Of a stretch of 8,280 nucleotides of DNA, positions 1 through 6,893 are shown one piece after another. Every line of letters starts with the position of its first letter. The first letter of the stretch is position 1. A program made the translations under genes and the position numbers. A model generated the notes under the pieces. The model was given only the letters and a program-made list of their open reading frames with translations. It ran no database searches and was not told the DNA's origin. Source of the stretch: Rubrobacter sp. (GTDB lineage: Bacteria; Actinomycetota; Rubrobacteria; Rubrobacterales; Rubrobacteraceae); assembly GCA_016781885.1 (NCBI GenBank), contig JADDPM010000098.1:1-8280 (forward strand), in the 5' to 3' direction.

Positions 1-208
1 CCTGCTGCACGGAGGCGTCGATCAGGCTCCGCGCCCCCGCCGAGCGCTCCCGCCCACGCCTCAACACGTCCTCGACCACCGTGCGCCCCTCCTCGCGCTC
101 CATCCGGCCCTGCTCTATCAGGCGGTTCACAACCTCCTCCACCCGCTCCCGGGTCGCGGCGGCGGCCCCGATCTGGAGCAGTATCAAACGCTCTAGCCTC
201 TCGAACAT
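1..208 (-). CDS. Phasin-like coiled-coil protein (N-terminal part, cut by window edge)
   Basis: Sixty-nine codons are readable without a stop from an ATG at 208 to the left edge; the C-terminus is outside the window. A GGGAGG ribosome site (215-220) lies 6 bases upstream, which supports this start. The product begins MFERLERLILLQIGAAAATR and is rich in Arg, Glu and Leu, with no signal peptide or membrane segment. The segment NRLIEQGRMEREEGRTVVED (residues 29-48) resembles the short helical proteins grouped as phasins or polyhydroxyalkanoate-synthesis regulators, in which a 'little turn, E-E-G-R/K, long helix' pattern is typical. In that family the proteins associate with storage granules or act as small coiled-coil regulators; the role here is inferred. 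It follows secF with a 67-base gap that holds a possible terminator, so it may be its own unit. The family call rests on a short fragment. Confidence 0.6.
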   Translation of the reverse strand, partial: MFERLERLILLQIGAAAATRERVEEVVNRLIEQGRMEREEGRTVVEDVLRRGRERSAGARSLIDASVQQ

Positions 209-227
209 AAACAACCTCCCAATAGGT

Positions 228-258
228 CCACTCCCCTTATGATAACGGCCATGAGTGG
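228..258. repeat. Inverted repeat upstream of the phasin-like gene
   Basis: CCACTC (228-233) and GAGTGG (253-258) are perfect 6-base inverted arms around a 19-base loop, in the short gap between secF and the phasin-like gene. On the minus strand the loop contains TATCAT, a 5-of-6 match to a -10 box, but I found no convincing -35 at normal spacing. It could be an operator or a weak RNA stem in the phasin leader. Six-base arms can arise by chance. Confidence 0.25.
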
Positions 259-267
259 CAAGCTACC

Positions 268-302
268 AAAAAAAACTACCGGGCCTCGGCACCTTCAGGT
301 GC
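268..302 (-). terminator. Possible intrinsic terminator at the secF 3' end
   Basis: On the minus strand GCACC-TGAA-GGTGC (302-289) forms a small perfect hairpin inside the last codons of secF, and eight T (275-268) follow directly after the secF TAG. Thirteen GC-rich bases separate hairpin and T-run, so it is not a textbook terminator. A few extra GC pairs across an internal loop could bring the stem closer. The T8 run stands out in this GC-rich sequence. Confidence 0.4.
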
Positions 303-1193
303 TCCGCGGGCGGGAGCGTTCTTGCCTGCGCGCCATGCCTTGTAGAGGCACAGAACCGGCGTGGCAATGAAGATGGAGCTGTAAGTGCCGGCGGCGATGC
401 CGACGAGGAGGGCGAATGCGAAGTCGCTCAGGGTGGATTCGCCAAAGAGGAGGAGGGCCGTCACCGGGATCAAGGTGCACACAGAGGTGTAGATCGAGCG
501 CATTATCACCTGCCGCACAGAGTTGTTCGCGAGCTCGTTGTACCGGCGGCGGTTATAACCTGCCTCGGGCGTGTTCTCCCGGATGCGGTCGAAGATGATG
601 ATCGTATCGTAGACCGAGTACCCGAGCACGGTAAGAACCGCGACGACGGTCACGAGGTTCACCTCGCGTCCGACGAGGGCGTAGAAGCCGACCGTCAGGA
701 GGATGTCGTGGAGGAGGGCGGCCATCGCGGCCATCGCAAACGAGAACTCGAAGCGAAAAGAGATAAACAAGACGATGATGAAGAGCGCCGCCACCACGGC
801 CTGGAGCGCCTGGTTGCGGATCTGTCCGCCGAACGTCGGGCTGATGCTCGTGACGCTCACCTCTGCCCCAAGCTCCTCCTCCAGGGCCTGCTGCACCTCC
901 GTGTTCTCCTCTTGCGAGAGGCTCGGCGTACGGATCTCGTAGCCGTCATCACCTAGACGCTGGGGAGGTAGCGCCTCGTCCCTGATACCCTCCGGCAGCG
1001 CGTCCCGAACCTCATCCGGACTCGGGCTCCCCTCGACGCCGCTCGCGGTAAACTTCGAGCCGCCGGTAAAGTCTATGCCGAGGTTGAACCCCCCCAGGGC
1101 TATCGCCCCTATACACAGCAGAAGGAACACCCCCGAGATAGTGAACCAGAGGCGCCACCTGCCGACGAAGTCTACCTTCTCAAACGCTGCCAC
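276..1193 (-). CDS. secF: Protein translocase subunit SecF
   Basis: SecF pairs with SecD in the cytoplasmic membrane and uses the proton gradient to help pull proteins through SecYEG after SecA has pushed them. The product is 305 residues, the usual SecF size. Visible parts: TM1 about 15-35; the SecF signature LGIDFTGGS at 38-46; an extracytoplasmic P4-type domain to about 125; then five membrane segments from about 128 to 285. The motif GYSVYDTIIIFDRIREN (191-207) carries the conserved membrane Asp196, and the NNSVRQVIMRSIYTS stretch (223-237) is the conserved N...RS..TS element. A basic tail follows. It starts at GTG (1193), whose first G is the last base of the secD TAG stop (TAGTG), so translation is almost certainly coupled to secD. 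No strong ribosome site is visible, only G-rich sequence in the secD tail. Confidence 0.97.
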   Translation of the reverse strand: MAAFEKVDFVGRWRLWFTISGVFLLLCIGAIALGGFNLGIDFTGGSKFTASGVEGSPSPDEVRDALPEGIRDEALPPQRLGDDGYEIRTPSLSQEENTEVQQALEEELGAEVSVTSISPTFGGQIRNQALQAVVAALFIIVLFISFRFEFSFAMAAMAALLHDILLTVGFYALVGREVNLVTVVAVLTVLGYSVYDTIIIFDRIRENTPEAGYNRRRYNELANNSVRQVIMRSIYTSVCTLIPVTALLLFGESTLSDFAFALLVGIAAGTYSSIFIATPVLCLYKAWRAGKNAPARGAPEGAEAR

Positions 1194-2692
1194 TAGCGCG
1201 CCCCCGCCCCGGCCTTGCCCGCCCGCGCAGGCCGTGCGTTCTCTATGCTCTCCTTGGAGACGCCCACCATCGGGGCAGAGAGTTTCATGCCGCGGTCAGA
1301 GATCACGCCGAGCAAAGCCCGCGTCACCGCGACGGCCGTGAACATGGACAGGAGTACGCCCACCGTGAGCAGGACCGCGAAGCCCCGCACCGAACCGCTG
1401 GAGAGCGCGAAGAGGATAAACGCGGTGATAAGCGTGGTCAGGTTGCCATCCAGGATCGCCTTGAAGCCCTTCTCATATCCTAGAGAGATCGCGGTTCGGG
1501 GCGACTTGCCGCGCCTTATCTCCTCCTTGATCCTCTCGAAGATGACCACGTTTGCGTCCGCCGCGACACCGATGCTAAGCACGATCCCCGCTATACCGGG
1601 TAGCGTCATCGTGATCGGGATAGCGACGACGAGCCCCCACAAAAGGAAAGCGTAGATAAGCAGCGCCACGTCCGCTATGAGCCCGAGAACCCGGTAGACG
1701 ACGAGCAGGAAAACGAGCACTAGCCCGAACCCCACGAGCGCCGCCAGGAGACCGCTCTTCAGCGAGTCGGAGCCAAGCGTCGGACCGATGGAGGTCACGG
1801 AGAGGACGTCCATGTTTATAGGCAGGGCGCCGGTCTTCAGGACGACCTCGAGCTCCTTCGCCTCATCCTCCGGTAGCCCGCCCGCAGCCTGGTTCTCGAT
1901 CACGAAAGACCCGCCGTTGAGTACCTGGTTAAGTCCCGGCGCGCTGACGACGTCCTCGTCGAGGACCACGGCGAGCCGCGCCCCCCCTGTCGTACCGTTT
2001 GTCAGAGCGTTGTCGAGTATCTCCTGGGTGAAGTCGCCGAACTCGTCACCCCCCTCGCCCGTCAGGTCTACCTGGACCTGGCGATTGCCACTCTGGTCGC
2101 GCGTGATGGAGGCTGTCTCCAGCGCATCACCCCTCACGCCCGGCTCTTCGGGCACCACGAACCCCTGAACCTGAACCTCGTCGCCCTCCAACGTGGGCGT
2201 CTCCTCGAAGAGGATCTTGGTCCCCTCCTCGTAGGCCGGATCTCCTTCCAGCTCGCTTCTCAACTCCTCCTTGGTCTCCTCGACCTCGTCTTCGGAGACC
2301 ACAAGCGGCTGGTTTGGCGCGAAAGCGAGCACCTCGTAGAAGCCGAGCTGGGCGGTGCGCCCGATAACGTCTATGGCCTGCTCCGTGTCGGTGATACCAG
2401 GGATGTTAACTACTACCTGGTCCTGGCCCTGAAGCTGTATCTCCGGCTCCGTGACGCCTAAAGAGTCCACGCGCTGGCGGATGACGCCCGAGGCGAGATC
2501 CATCTCCTCCCGAGTGACCTCCGAGCCGTCGTCCTTGTAGCCCTGAAGGTTGGCGCTCACGCCGCCCTCGAGGTCGAGGCCGAGCTGCGTCGCCTCGGCG
2601 ACCGGCTGGCGCACGAAGATGAAGTATGCGGCCACCCCGATCAGGACGACCACGAGACCCAGAACGATGAGGTTGTTGCGACGGCTACTCAT
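1193..2692 (-). CDS. secD: Protein translocase subunit SecD
   Basis: SecD is the larger half of the SecDF motor that supports export through SecYEG. The 499-residue product has TM1 at about 8-27, followed by LGLDLEGG (37-44), the SecD signature. The periplasmic-type P1 head domain runs to about 295 and includes RQRVDSLGVTEPEIQ (72-86) and VVVNIPGI (93-100). Five membrane segments follow between about 311 and 462. GVAADANVVIFERIKEE (375-391) is the conserved TM4 motif, and its Asp379 corresponds to the proton-relay aspartate of the family. The tail is Ala/Gly/Arg-rich. The ATG at 2692 is the first usable start after an in-frame TAA. No normally spaced ribosome site precedes it: AAAGGAG (2712-2718) is 19 bases away. 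It lies 162 bases after tgt and overlaps secF by one base. No yajC is visible beside it. Confidence 0.97.
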   Translation of the reverse strand: MSSRRNNLIVLGLVVVLIGVAAYFIFVRQPVAEATQLGLDLEGGVSANLQGYKDDGSEVTREEMDLASGVIRQRVDSLGVTEPEIQLQGQDQVVVNIPGITDTEQAIDVIGRTAQLGFYEVLAFAPNQPLVVSEDEVEETKEELRSELEGDPAYEEGTKILFEETPTLEGDEVQVQGFVVPEEPGVRGDALETASITRDQSGNRQVQVDLTGEGGDEFGDFTQEILDNALTNGTTGGARLAVVLDEDVVSAPGLNQVLNGGSFVIENQAAGGLPEDEAKELEVVLKTGALPINMDVLSVTSIGPTLGSDSLKSGLLAALVGFGLVLVFLLVVYRVLGLIADVALLIYAFLLWGLVVAIPITMTLPGIAGIVLSIGVAADANVVIFERIKEEIRRGKSPRTAISLGYEKGFKAILDGNLTTLITAFILFALSSGSVRGFAVLLTVGVLLSMFTAVAVTRALLGVISDRGMKLSAPMVGVSKESIENARPARAGKAGAGAR

Positions 2693-2822
2693 CCCTGCCA
2701 GGATAACATAGCTCCTTTAAAAACACGTCAGCTTGCCAGAGAGGGATTAAGAACATCATACTCCGCTACCAAACATCGTTCCGGACCTGGCGATGGGCGC
2801 GTCTCCTTAACAGTTGTAGCGT

Positions 2823-2852
2823 CTCCGGGCATGCACCACCTGATAGCCGGAG
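2823..2852 (-). terminator. Stem-loop just after tgt, possible weak terminator or RNA-processing site
   Basis: CTCCGG (2852-2847 on the minus strand) and CCGGAG (2828-2823) are perfect 6-base arms with an 18-base loop, starting two bases after the tgt stop codon. No T-run follows, so it does not meet the usual intrinsic-terminator pattern. It may stabilise the 3' end of the tgt message or separate tgt from secD. The rest of the 162-base gap to secD holds no gene that I can support. TATGAT, a -10-like box on the minus strand, occurs there without a fitting -35. Confidence 0.25.
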
Positions 2853-2854
2853 TG

Positions 2855-3955
2855 CTAACTCGCTTTCCTGTAACGTGATACCCAGTCCTCCACGAACTGC
2901 GCGTAGCACCCCTCCTTAATCGCCTTCCGGGCCTTCCGGCACAGCTCCCCCATGACGTGGACGTTGTGCAGCGTCACGAGCCGGTGGGCGAGGAGCTCGT
3001 TCTCCCGCACGAGATGCGCGAGGTAGGCGCGGCTGTAGCCGTCGCCGCACGCCTCACAGGAGCACTCCGGGTCCAGGGGGCCGAGGTCGCGCCGGTAGCG
3101 GGCGTTTTTGAGGTTGATCCTGCCATCGTTCGTGAGCGCCGCGCCGTGGCGGGCGAGCCGGGTCGGTAGGACACAGTCGAACATGTCCACCCCGAGGGCT
3201 ATCACCTCCAAGACTCCGACCGGGTCCCCGATCCCCATGAAGTACCTGGGCCTATCGGCGGGCAGTTCGGGTGCTACGAGCCCGAGCATATCTAGCATCT
3301 CCTCCCGCGACTCCCCGACCGAGAGGCCGCCGACCGCGTAACCGGGGAAGTCCAAGTCCAGTGTCCGTTCGAGGCTCTCCCGGCGCAGGTCCGGGTATAG
3401 CCCGCCCTGGACGATCCCGAAGAGCGCCTGGTCCTCCCGCGCGTGCGCCTCCTTACACCGCTTTGCCCATCGCGCCGTCCTACGCAGGGAGTCCTCGTGG
3501 TACTCGCGGCTCGCGTTGGCCGGCGGGCACTCGTCGAGCACCATCGCGACGTCCGCCCCGAGATCCTCCTGCGCCCGCGTCGTGAGCTCCGGCGTGAAAG
3601 AGTGCGACGAGCCGTCGTAGACCGATGCAAACTCGACACCCTCCTCTGAAAGCCTGCGCTTATGGGAGAGCGAGAAGACCTGGTATCCTCCAGAATCCGT
3701 GAGCATCGGCCCGTCCCAGCCGGTAAACCCGTGCAGACCCCCGGCCTCCCGCACCACCTCCACACCCGGTCTGAGGTATAAGTGGTAAGTGTTCCCGAGC
3801 ACCACCCCGGCCCCCGCCGTTCGCAGGTCCCCCGGCGTGAGTCCCTTGACGGTCCCCTTGGTGCCGACCGGCATGAACGTGGGGGTCGGCACCGCGCCGT
3901 GAGGGGTGTGCAGGACGCCCCCCCGAGCCTCGCCGTCACGGGCCTCTAGCTCTAT
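2855..3955 (-). CDS. tgt: Queuine/preQ1 tRNA-guanine transglycosylase
   Basis: Tgt exchanges guanine 34 in GUN-anticodon tRNAs (Asp, Asn, His, Tyr) for preQ1, the step before QueA. Counting from a GTG at 3892 (345 residues), the (beta/alpha)8 core shows LTDSGGYQVFSL with Asp66, VLDECPP with Asp120, GIVQGG (159-164), YAVGGLSVGE (185-194), and GVDMFDCVLPTR with nucleophile Asp239. The zinc site is Cys277, Cys279, Cys282 and His309. Upstream of that GTG the same frame reads ELEARDGEARGGVLHTPHGA, the expected first strand of Tgt. An AUA at 3955 sits exactly where homologues begin with Met; that start gives 366 residues, near the family norm of about 370. An AGGAG site (3967-3971) precedes it by 11 bases. 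No ATG, GTG or TTG exists in frame upstream of 3892, so the listed start is inferred; the only standard one is GTG 3892. The gene follows queA closely and forms an operon with it. Confidence 0.95.
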   Translation of the reverse strand: MELEARDGEARGGVLHTPHGAVPTPTFMPVGTKGTVKGLTPGDLRTAGAGVVLGNTYHLYLRPGVEVVREAGGLHGFTGWDGPMLTDSGGYQVFSLSHKRRLSEEGVEFASVYDGSSHSFTPELTTRAQEDLGADVAMVLDECPPANASREYHEDSLRRTARWAKRCKEAHAREDQALFGIVQGGLYPDLRRESLERTLDLDFPGYAVGGLSVGESREEMLDMLGLVAPELPADRPRYFMGIGDPVGVLEVIALGVDMFDCVLPTRLARHGAALTNDGRINLKNARYRRDLGPLDPECSCEACGDGYSRAYLAHLVRENELLAHRLVTLHNVHVMGELCRKARKAIKEGCYAQFVEDWVSRYRKAS

Positions 3956-3966
3956 GTAAACCGTAG

Positions 3967-3971
3967 CTCCT
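3967..3971 (-). promoter_or_regulatory. Ribosome binding site for tgt (AGGAG)
   Basis: AGGAG overlaps the queA stop (TAGGAG), as expected for coupled translation. It lies 11 bases before the AUA at 3955, 5 before a GTT at 3961 and 75-odd bases before the first standard in-frame start, GTG 3892. Its position therefore argues that translation begins well upstream of 3892, although no standard start codon is present there. Confidence 0.55.
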
Positions 3972-4980
3972 ACGGCCGTCCCCTCCCGCCTCCGATCAGG
4001 AGCATCGCGTCACCGAAGGAGAAGAAGCGGTAGCGCTCTCTCACGGCGGTCTCATACGCCTCCCGCACGAGCTCCTTGCCCGCGAAGCTCATCACCATCG
4101 CGAGCAGGGTCGAGCGCGGGAGGTGGAAGTTGGTCAGCAGGACGTCCACAGCCCGCCACCGGTAGCCGGGGTAGATGAAGATCTCCGTCTCCCCCTCCCG
4201 CTCGCCGCTAGCCGCCCAGCTCTCCAACGTCCGCGCCACCGTGGTCCCGACCGCGACCACGCGCCGCGCCTCGCCGACCACCCGCGCCGCCTCTTCGGGC
4301 ACGTTGTAGTACTCCGCGTGCATCTCGTGCTCCGAGAGCTCCTCCACCCTTACCGGCGAGAAAGTCCCCGGACCCACGTGCAGGGTAACCCGGGCGAGCC
4401 CGGCCCCGGCCCGCTCGACCTCCTCCAGCATCTCCTTCGTGAAGTGAAACCCGGCGGTCGGGGCGGCGGCGGAGCCCTCGTTCCTCGCGTAGACCGTCTG
4501 GTACTCCCGCTCCGCCCCGGACGTCGCCTCGAGGTACGGCGGCAGCGGCATACGCCCTAGCCTCCTCAACGTACCAGGCACATCCGTTCCCGCGACGGCC
4601 CACCGACCCTCACCCAAAGACTCGACGACGCGCAGCTCTTCGCCGCCGGCGGAGAGCGCCATTCCGGGTTTGAGACGCCTGCTCGGCCGGACCATGACCT
4701 CCCACAGACCGTTCCCCTCCGTGAGGCTCCGGAGGAACAGAAGCTCCGTCTCGCCCCCGCCGGGACGGCGAGCGGAGAGGCGAGCCGGGAGGACTTTGGT
4801 CTCGTTGAGGACGGCGGCGTCGCCCCGGTGCAGGAAGTGCGGAAGGTCACGGAAAACGTGGTGCTCGATGGCGTTGCGCGACACGTTTACGACCATAAGA
4901 CGAGAGGAGTCACGGGGGGTGGCGAGGCTTTGGGCTATAAGTTCTCTCGGCAGCCGGTAGTCGAGCTCGCTGGTCAGCAT
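3970..4980 (-). CDS. queA: S-adenosylmethionine:tRNA ribosyltransferase-isomerase QueA
   Basis: QueA transfers and rearranges the ribosyl group of S-adenosylmethionine onto preQ1 at tRNA position 34, giving epoxyqueuosine. It is a cytoplasmic, single-domain-family enzyme. From the ATG at 4980 the product is 336 residues, close to the family's usual 340-350. Conserved blocks seen in order: FDY-like LDYRLPRELIAQ at the N-terminus, GDAAVLNETKVLPARL, GRMPLPPYL, APTAGFHFT, VTLHVGPGTFSPVR, HEMHAEYY, VGTTVARTLES, IFIYPGYRW, LLTNFHLPRSTLLAMV and RYRFFSFGDAMLL. All are intact. A TTG at 4995 would add five residues (MTDDT). It has GGAG only 2 bases upstream, whereas the ATG has GGAG 17 bases upstream, so spacing decides neither; homologues starting just before 'FDY' favour the ATG. 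It follows the DUF2905 gene closely and is followed directly by tgt. Confidence 0.96.
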   Translation of the reverse strand: MLTSELDYRLPRELIAQSLATPRDSSRLMVVNVSRNAIEHHVFRDLPHFLHRGDAAVLNETKVLPARLSARRPGGGETELLFLRSLTEGNGLWEVMVRPSRRLKPGMALSAGGEELRVVESLGEGRWAVAGTDVPGTLRRLGRMPLPPYLEATSGAEREYQTVYARNEGSAAAPTAGFHFTKEMLEEVERAGAGLARVTLHVGPGTFSPVRVEELSEHEMHAEYYNVPEEAARVVGEARRVVAVGTTVARTLESWAASGEREGETEIFIYPGYRWRAVDVLLTNFHLPRSTLLAMVMSFAGKELVREAYETAVRERYRFFSFGDAMLLIGGGRGRP

Positions 4981-5002
4981 CGTGTCGTCTGTCAACGCTC
5001 CG

Positions 5003-5221
5003 CTAACGGCGGAAGAACACGTTGAGGAGGATGGTGAGGACTATGGAGACCAGGATCATGAGCCCTATCGGGGCGTAGACCGTGAGGTTGCCCCGCCGGA
5101 AGGCTAAGTCCCCCGGCAACCGGTCCAACCCAAGCCTTCCGAGCAGCAGGAAGATGCCGCCGAGCACGAGCAGAACTACCGCCCCGCCGATGAGTAGCTT
5201 GCCGATTCCTTCTAGGCTCAC
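5003..5221 (-). CDS. DUF2905 family small membrane protein
   Basis: The product is 72 residues with two membrane helices (about 6-28 and 48-70) and a short loop bearing the family hallmark LDRLPGDLAFRRGN (32-45). DUF2905 proteins have the pattern 'grlPGDi...r.n...y.Pi', a hydrophobic second helix and a basic end. Their function is not established. They are often found between ruvB and queA, and here the gene does sit directly upstream of queA, seven to 22 bases away depending on the queA start. It begins with GTG at 5221. There is no ribosome site, but a well-formed promoter ends 7 bases before the GTG, which fits a leaderless message. It is probably the first gene of the DUF2905-queA-tgt transcript. 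Role unknown; a membrane partner of its neighbours would be speculation. Confidence 0.9.
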   Translation of the reverse strand: MSLEGIGKLLIGGAVVLLVLGGIFLLLGRLGLDRLPGDLAFRRGNLTVYAPIGLMILVSIVLTILLNVFFRR

Positions 5222-5256
5222 GATGTCTATTTTATGCGCCTGTCTGGGGATGTCTA
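5222..5256 (-). repeat. Direct repeat TAGACATC x2 around the promoter
   Basis: TAGACATC occurs at 5256-5249 and again at 5229-5222 (minus strand), 27 bases start to start. The first copy covers the -35 box; the second runs from the last base of the -10 box to the start codon. A shorter AGACA lies between them (5245-5241). The arrangement could be a regulator's paired site or chance in AT-richer promoter sequence. Confidence 0.35.
5229..5256 (-). promoter_or_regulatory. Promoter of the DUF2905-queA-tgt unit, apparently leaderless
   Basis: On the minus strand TAGACA (5256-5251) is a 5-of-6 match to the -35 box TTGACA. A 16-base spacer follows, then TAAAAT (5234-5229), a 5-of-6 match to TATAAT. 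Transcription would start about 7 bases past the -10 box, at the GTG start codon (5221) or one base before it. This explains why the gene has no ribosome site. The promoter fills almost the whole 46-base gap after the glycosyltransferase gene. Confidence 0.6.
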
Positions 5257-5267
5257 CGCCCCCTAGC

Positions 5268-6893
5268 TTACTTATAGAACTTGAACTTCGGCCAGGCGTC
5301 TTCGAGAGGCATCTTGGGAGAGCGGGCGACGTAGACGGGGAGGTTGTTCTCGTCCGGCATGCAATAATCGCAGGTAGATGTGGCAGCCTGCTCGACCTCG
5401 CCGAAGACCGTCATCAGAGTTCCGCGCGGGACGTTCACGGCGATTACGGTCTCCCCCGTGCAGCCTCCAGGGCCCCACAGGTAGTAGTTGTTGTGACCGC
5501 TTATGGCCTTGGGGAGCCCGTACTCTCCGCCGAAGAAGTCTATGGCTCCGGCCTCCCCGTAATTTCCGGTCAGGATACAGGCGTTGGCCTGCTCTTCGGG
5601 GGGTAGCTCTTCGTAGACCCCTGCGACGGTCGCGACCATCTCCTCCCAGCCAAACCTGTCAGCAAAGTTTAGCGGTATCTCAGCTGCTTCCCGAGCCTCA
5701 GCCTCTATGCTGGCGTTGCCTTTTACAGCCCCGGTGATGTTTGCGAGCGTCTCTACCGGGAGCGCCGGCACCACCGTGAGCGGCGCGGATATAGCCCCTA
5801 CTATCGCGAGGACCGCGACATAGACTACTCTGGTCCGGTCCCACCGGGGCCACCCGGGCCGGTACCGTTCGAGCGCCACGCCGCCGGCGGCGAAGAGCAT
5901 TGGGTAGGCCGGGGCGAGGTAGTAGAACTTGGCGTTTTGTATCGTGAACAGTACAAAGAGGATAACGAAGGCCAGCCCAACGGGCTGCCACGTTCTGCCT
6001 TCCCTTACGAAGAGGAGGTAGTAGAGCCCCGCAAGCCACAGCGGCAGGGTGATAGGGTGCATTGTCAGGATCTGCTCGACCAGGAACTCAAGCGGCGAGT
6101 CGTCGTCCACCTTCCAGCTGTAGTTCTTGAAGAACTCCAAAGTCGGCCAGTCGTTCTGGACCTGCCAGTACACGTACGGCAGCAGGAAGACGAAGGAAAC
6201 CGCGCCGCCCAGCCAGGGCCATACGGCGCGCAGGTGCCTCCTGGCGGGCGTCACGAGCAGGGCCATAAGTACCGCGAGACCGAAGTAGAGAATGGTTACC
6301 TTGTTGAGGAGCCCGAGGCCCATGACGAGCCCGAAGAGGAGCCAGAGACGGGGCTGGTCACGGCTTAGGGTCCGGACCAACACGTATGCCCCTAGCGTCC
6401 AGAAGAGTTGGTCGAAGGCGTCCATTGAGAGCCAGGTGCCCACGGCGAGTATCGTGGGCGCTATGATGGTCGCCAGCGCCGCCGCCCCCTGGGCGAACCG
6501 GCCGCCGCCTAGCTCGCGAGCGATGAGGCCCGCCAGCACGACTATCCCGGTGCTGACTAACGCCGGGACGATGTGCAGCGCAACCAAGGTGTCGCCGAAG
6601 GCCCACCGGACGGACGCGGTGACGGCCGCCACGAGGGGCGGGAAGTCTACGTAGCCCCACGCCAGTCGCTCGCTCGCAGCGATAAAGTAAAGCTCATCCC
6701 TGTAATATCCGTAGCTCTCGGCGGTGAGCAAGAGCACCGCCAGCTTCACCAGGGCCAGATAGACGAGGATTGCGGTCGCGCCGGACAGGGCGCCGCCGGT
6801 TTTCTTCCCGCCTTTCTTGGACCGAGTCTTCCTCCAAGTCGCCTCCACGCCCGTCACGGTTCCACCAGAGTGAAATTGTCCTTTACCTGCCAC
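5268..6893 (-). CDS. GT-C glycosyltransferase, PMT/ArnT-type (family 39/83-like) membrane protein
   Basis: Enzymes of this superfamily move a sugar from a polyprenyl-phosphate carrier to a lipid, glycan or protein on the outer face of the membrane. The 541-residue product has a basic cytoplasmic start (RKTRSKKGGKK, 21-31), TM1 about 36-57, then a loop with RDELYF (65-70), the Asp-Glu pair typical of GT-C catalysis. GYVDFPPLVA (80-89) is the matching PMT_2 motif. About nine to eleven further membrane segments run to about 375, including LNKVTILYF (196-204) and NAKFYYLAPAYPMLFA (320-335). A soluble outer domain of about 165 residues follows (NYGEAG, NYYLWGPGG, a CDYCMP motif at 508-513). The GTG start at 6893 is chosen because GGAGGT lies 4 bases upstream; the frame stays open upstream to 7097, but that part lies within the VOC gene and looks like a shadow. 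The acceptor is unknown. Confidence 0.88.
   Translation of the reverse strand: MAGKGQFHSGGTVTGVEATWRKTRSKKGGKKTGGALSGATAILVYLALVKLAVLLLTAESYGYYRDELYFIAASERLAWGYVDFPPLVAAVTASVRWAFGDTLVALHIVPALVSTGIVVLAGLIARELGGGRFAQGAAALATIIAPTILAVGTWLSMDAFDQLFWTLGAYVLVRTLSRDQPRLWLLFGLVMGLGLLNKVTILYFGLAVLMALLVTPARRHLRAVWPWLGGAVSFVFLLPYVYWQVQNDWPTLEFFKNYSWKVDDDSPLEFLVEQILTMHPITLPLWLAGLYYLLFVREGRTWQPVGLAFVILFVLFTIQNAKFYYLAPAYPMLFAAGGVALERYRPGWPRWDRTRVVYVAVLAIVGAISAPLTVVPALPVETLANITGAVKGNASIEAEAREAAEIPLNFADRFGWEEMVATVAGVYEELPPEEQANACILTGNYGEAGAIDFFGGEYGLPKAISGHNNYYLWGPGGCTGETVIAVNVPRGTLMTVFGEVEQAATSTCDYCMPDENNLPVYVARSPKMPLEDAWPKFKFYK

Noticed and set aside
255..956. Plus-strand open frame of 233 codons opposite secF
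   Set aside because: It is antisense to a clear secF, has a low-complexity Arg/Glu/His/Asp-rich product and no recognisable domain; it is a product of high GC content.
3292..3939. Minus-strand open frame of 215 codons in a different frame from tgt
   Set aside because: Arg/Ser-rich translation with no motif, lying entirely within tgt, whose catalytic and zinc residues are all intact in the other frame.
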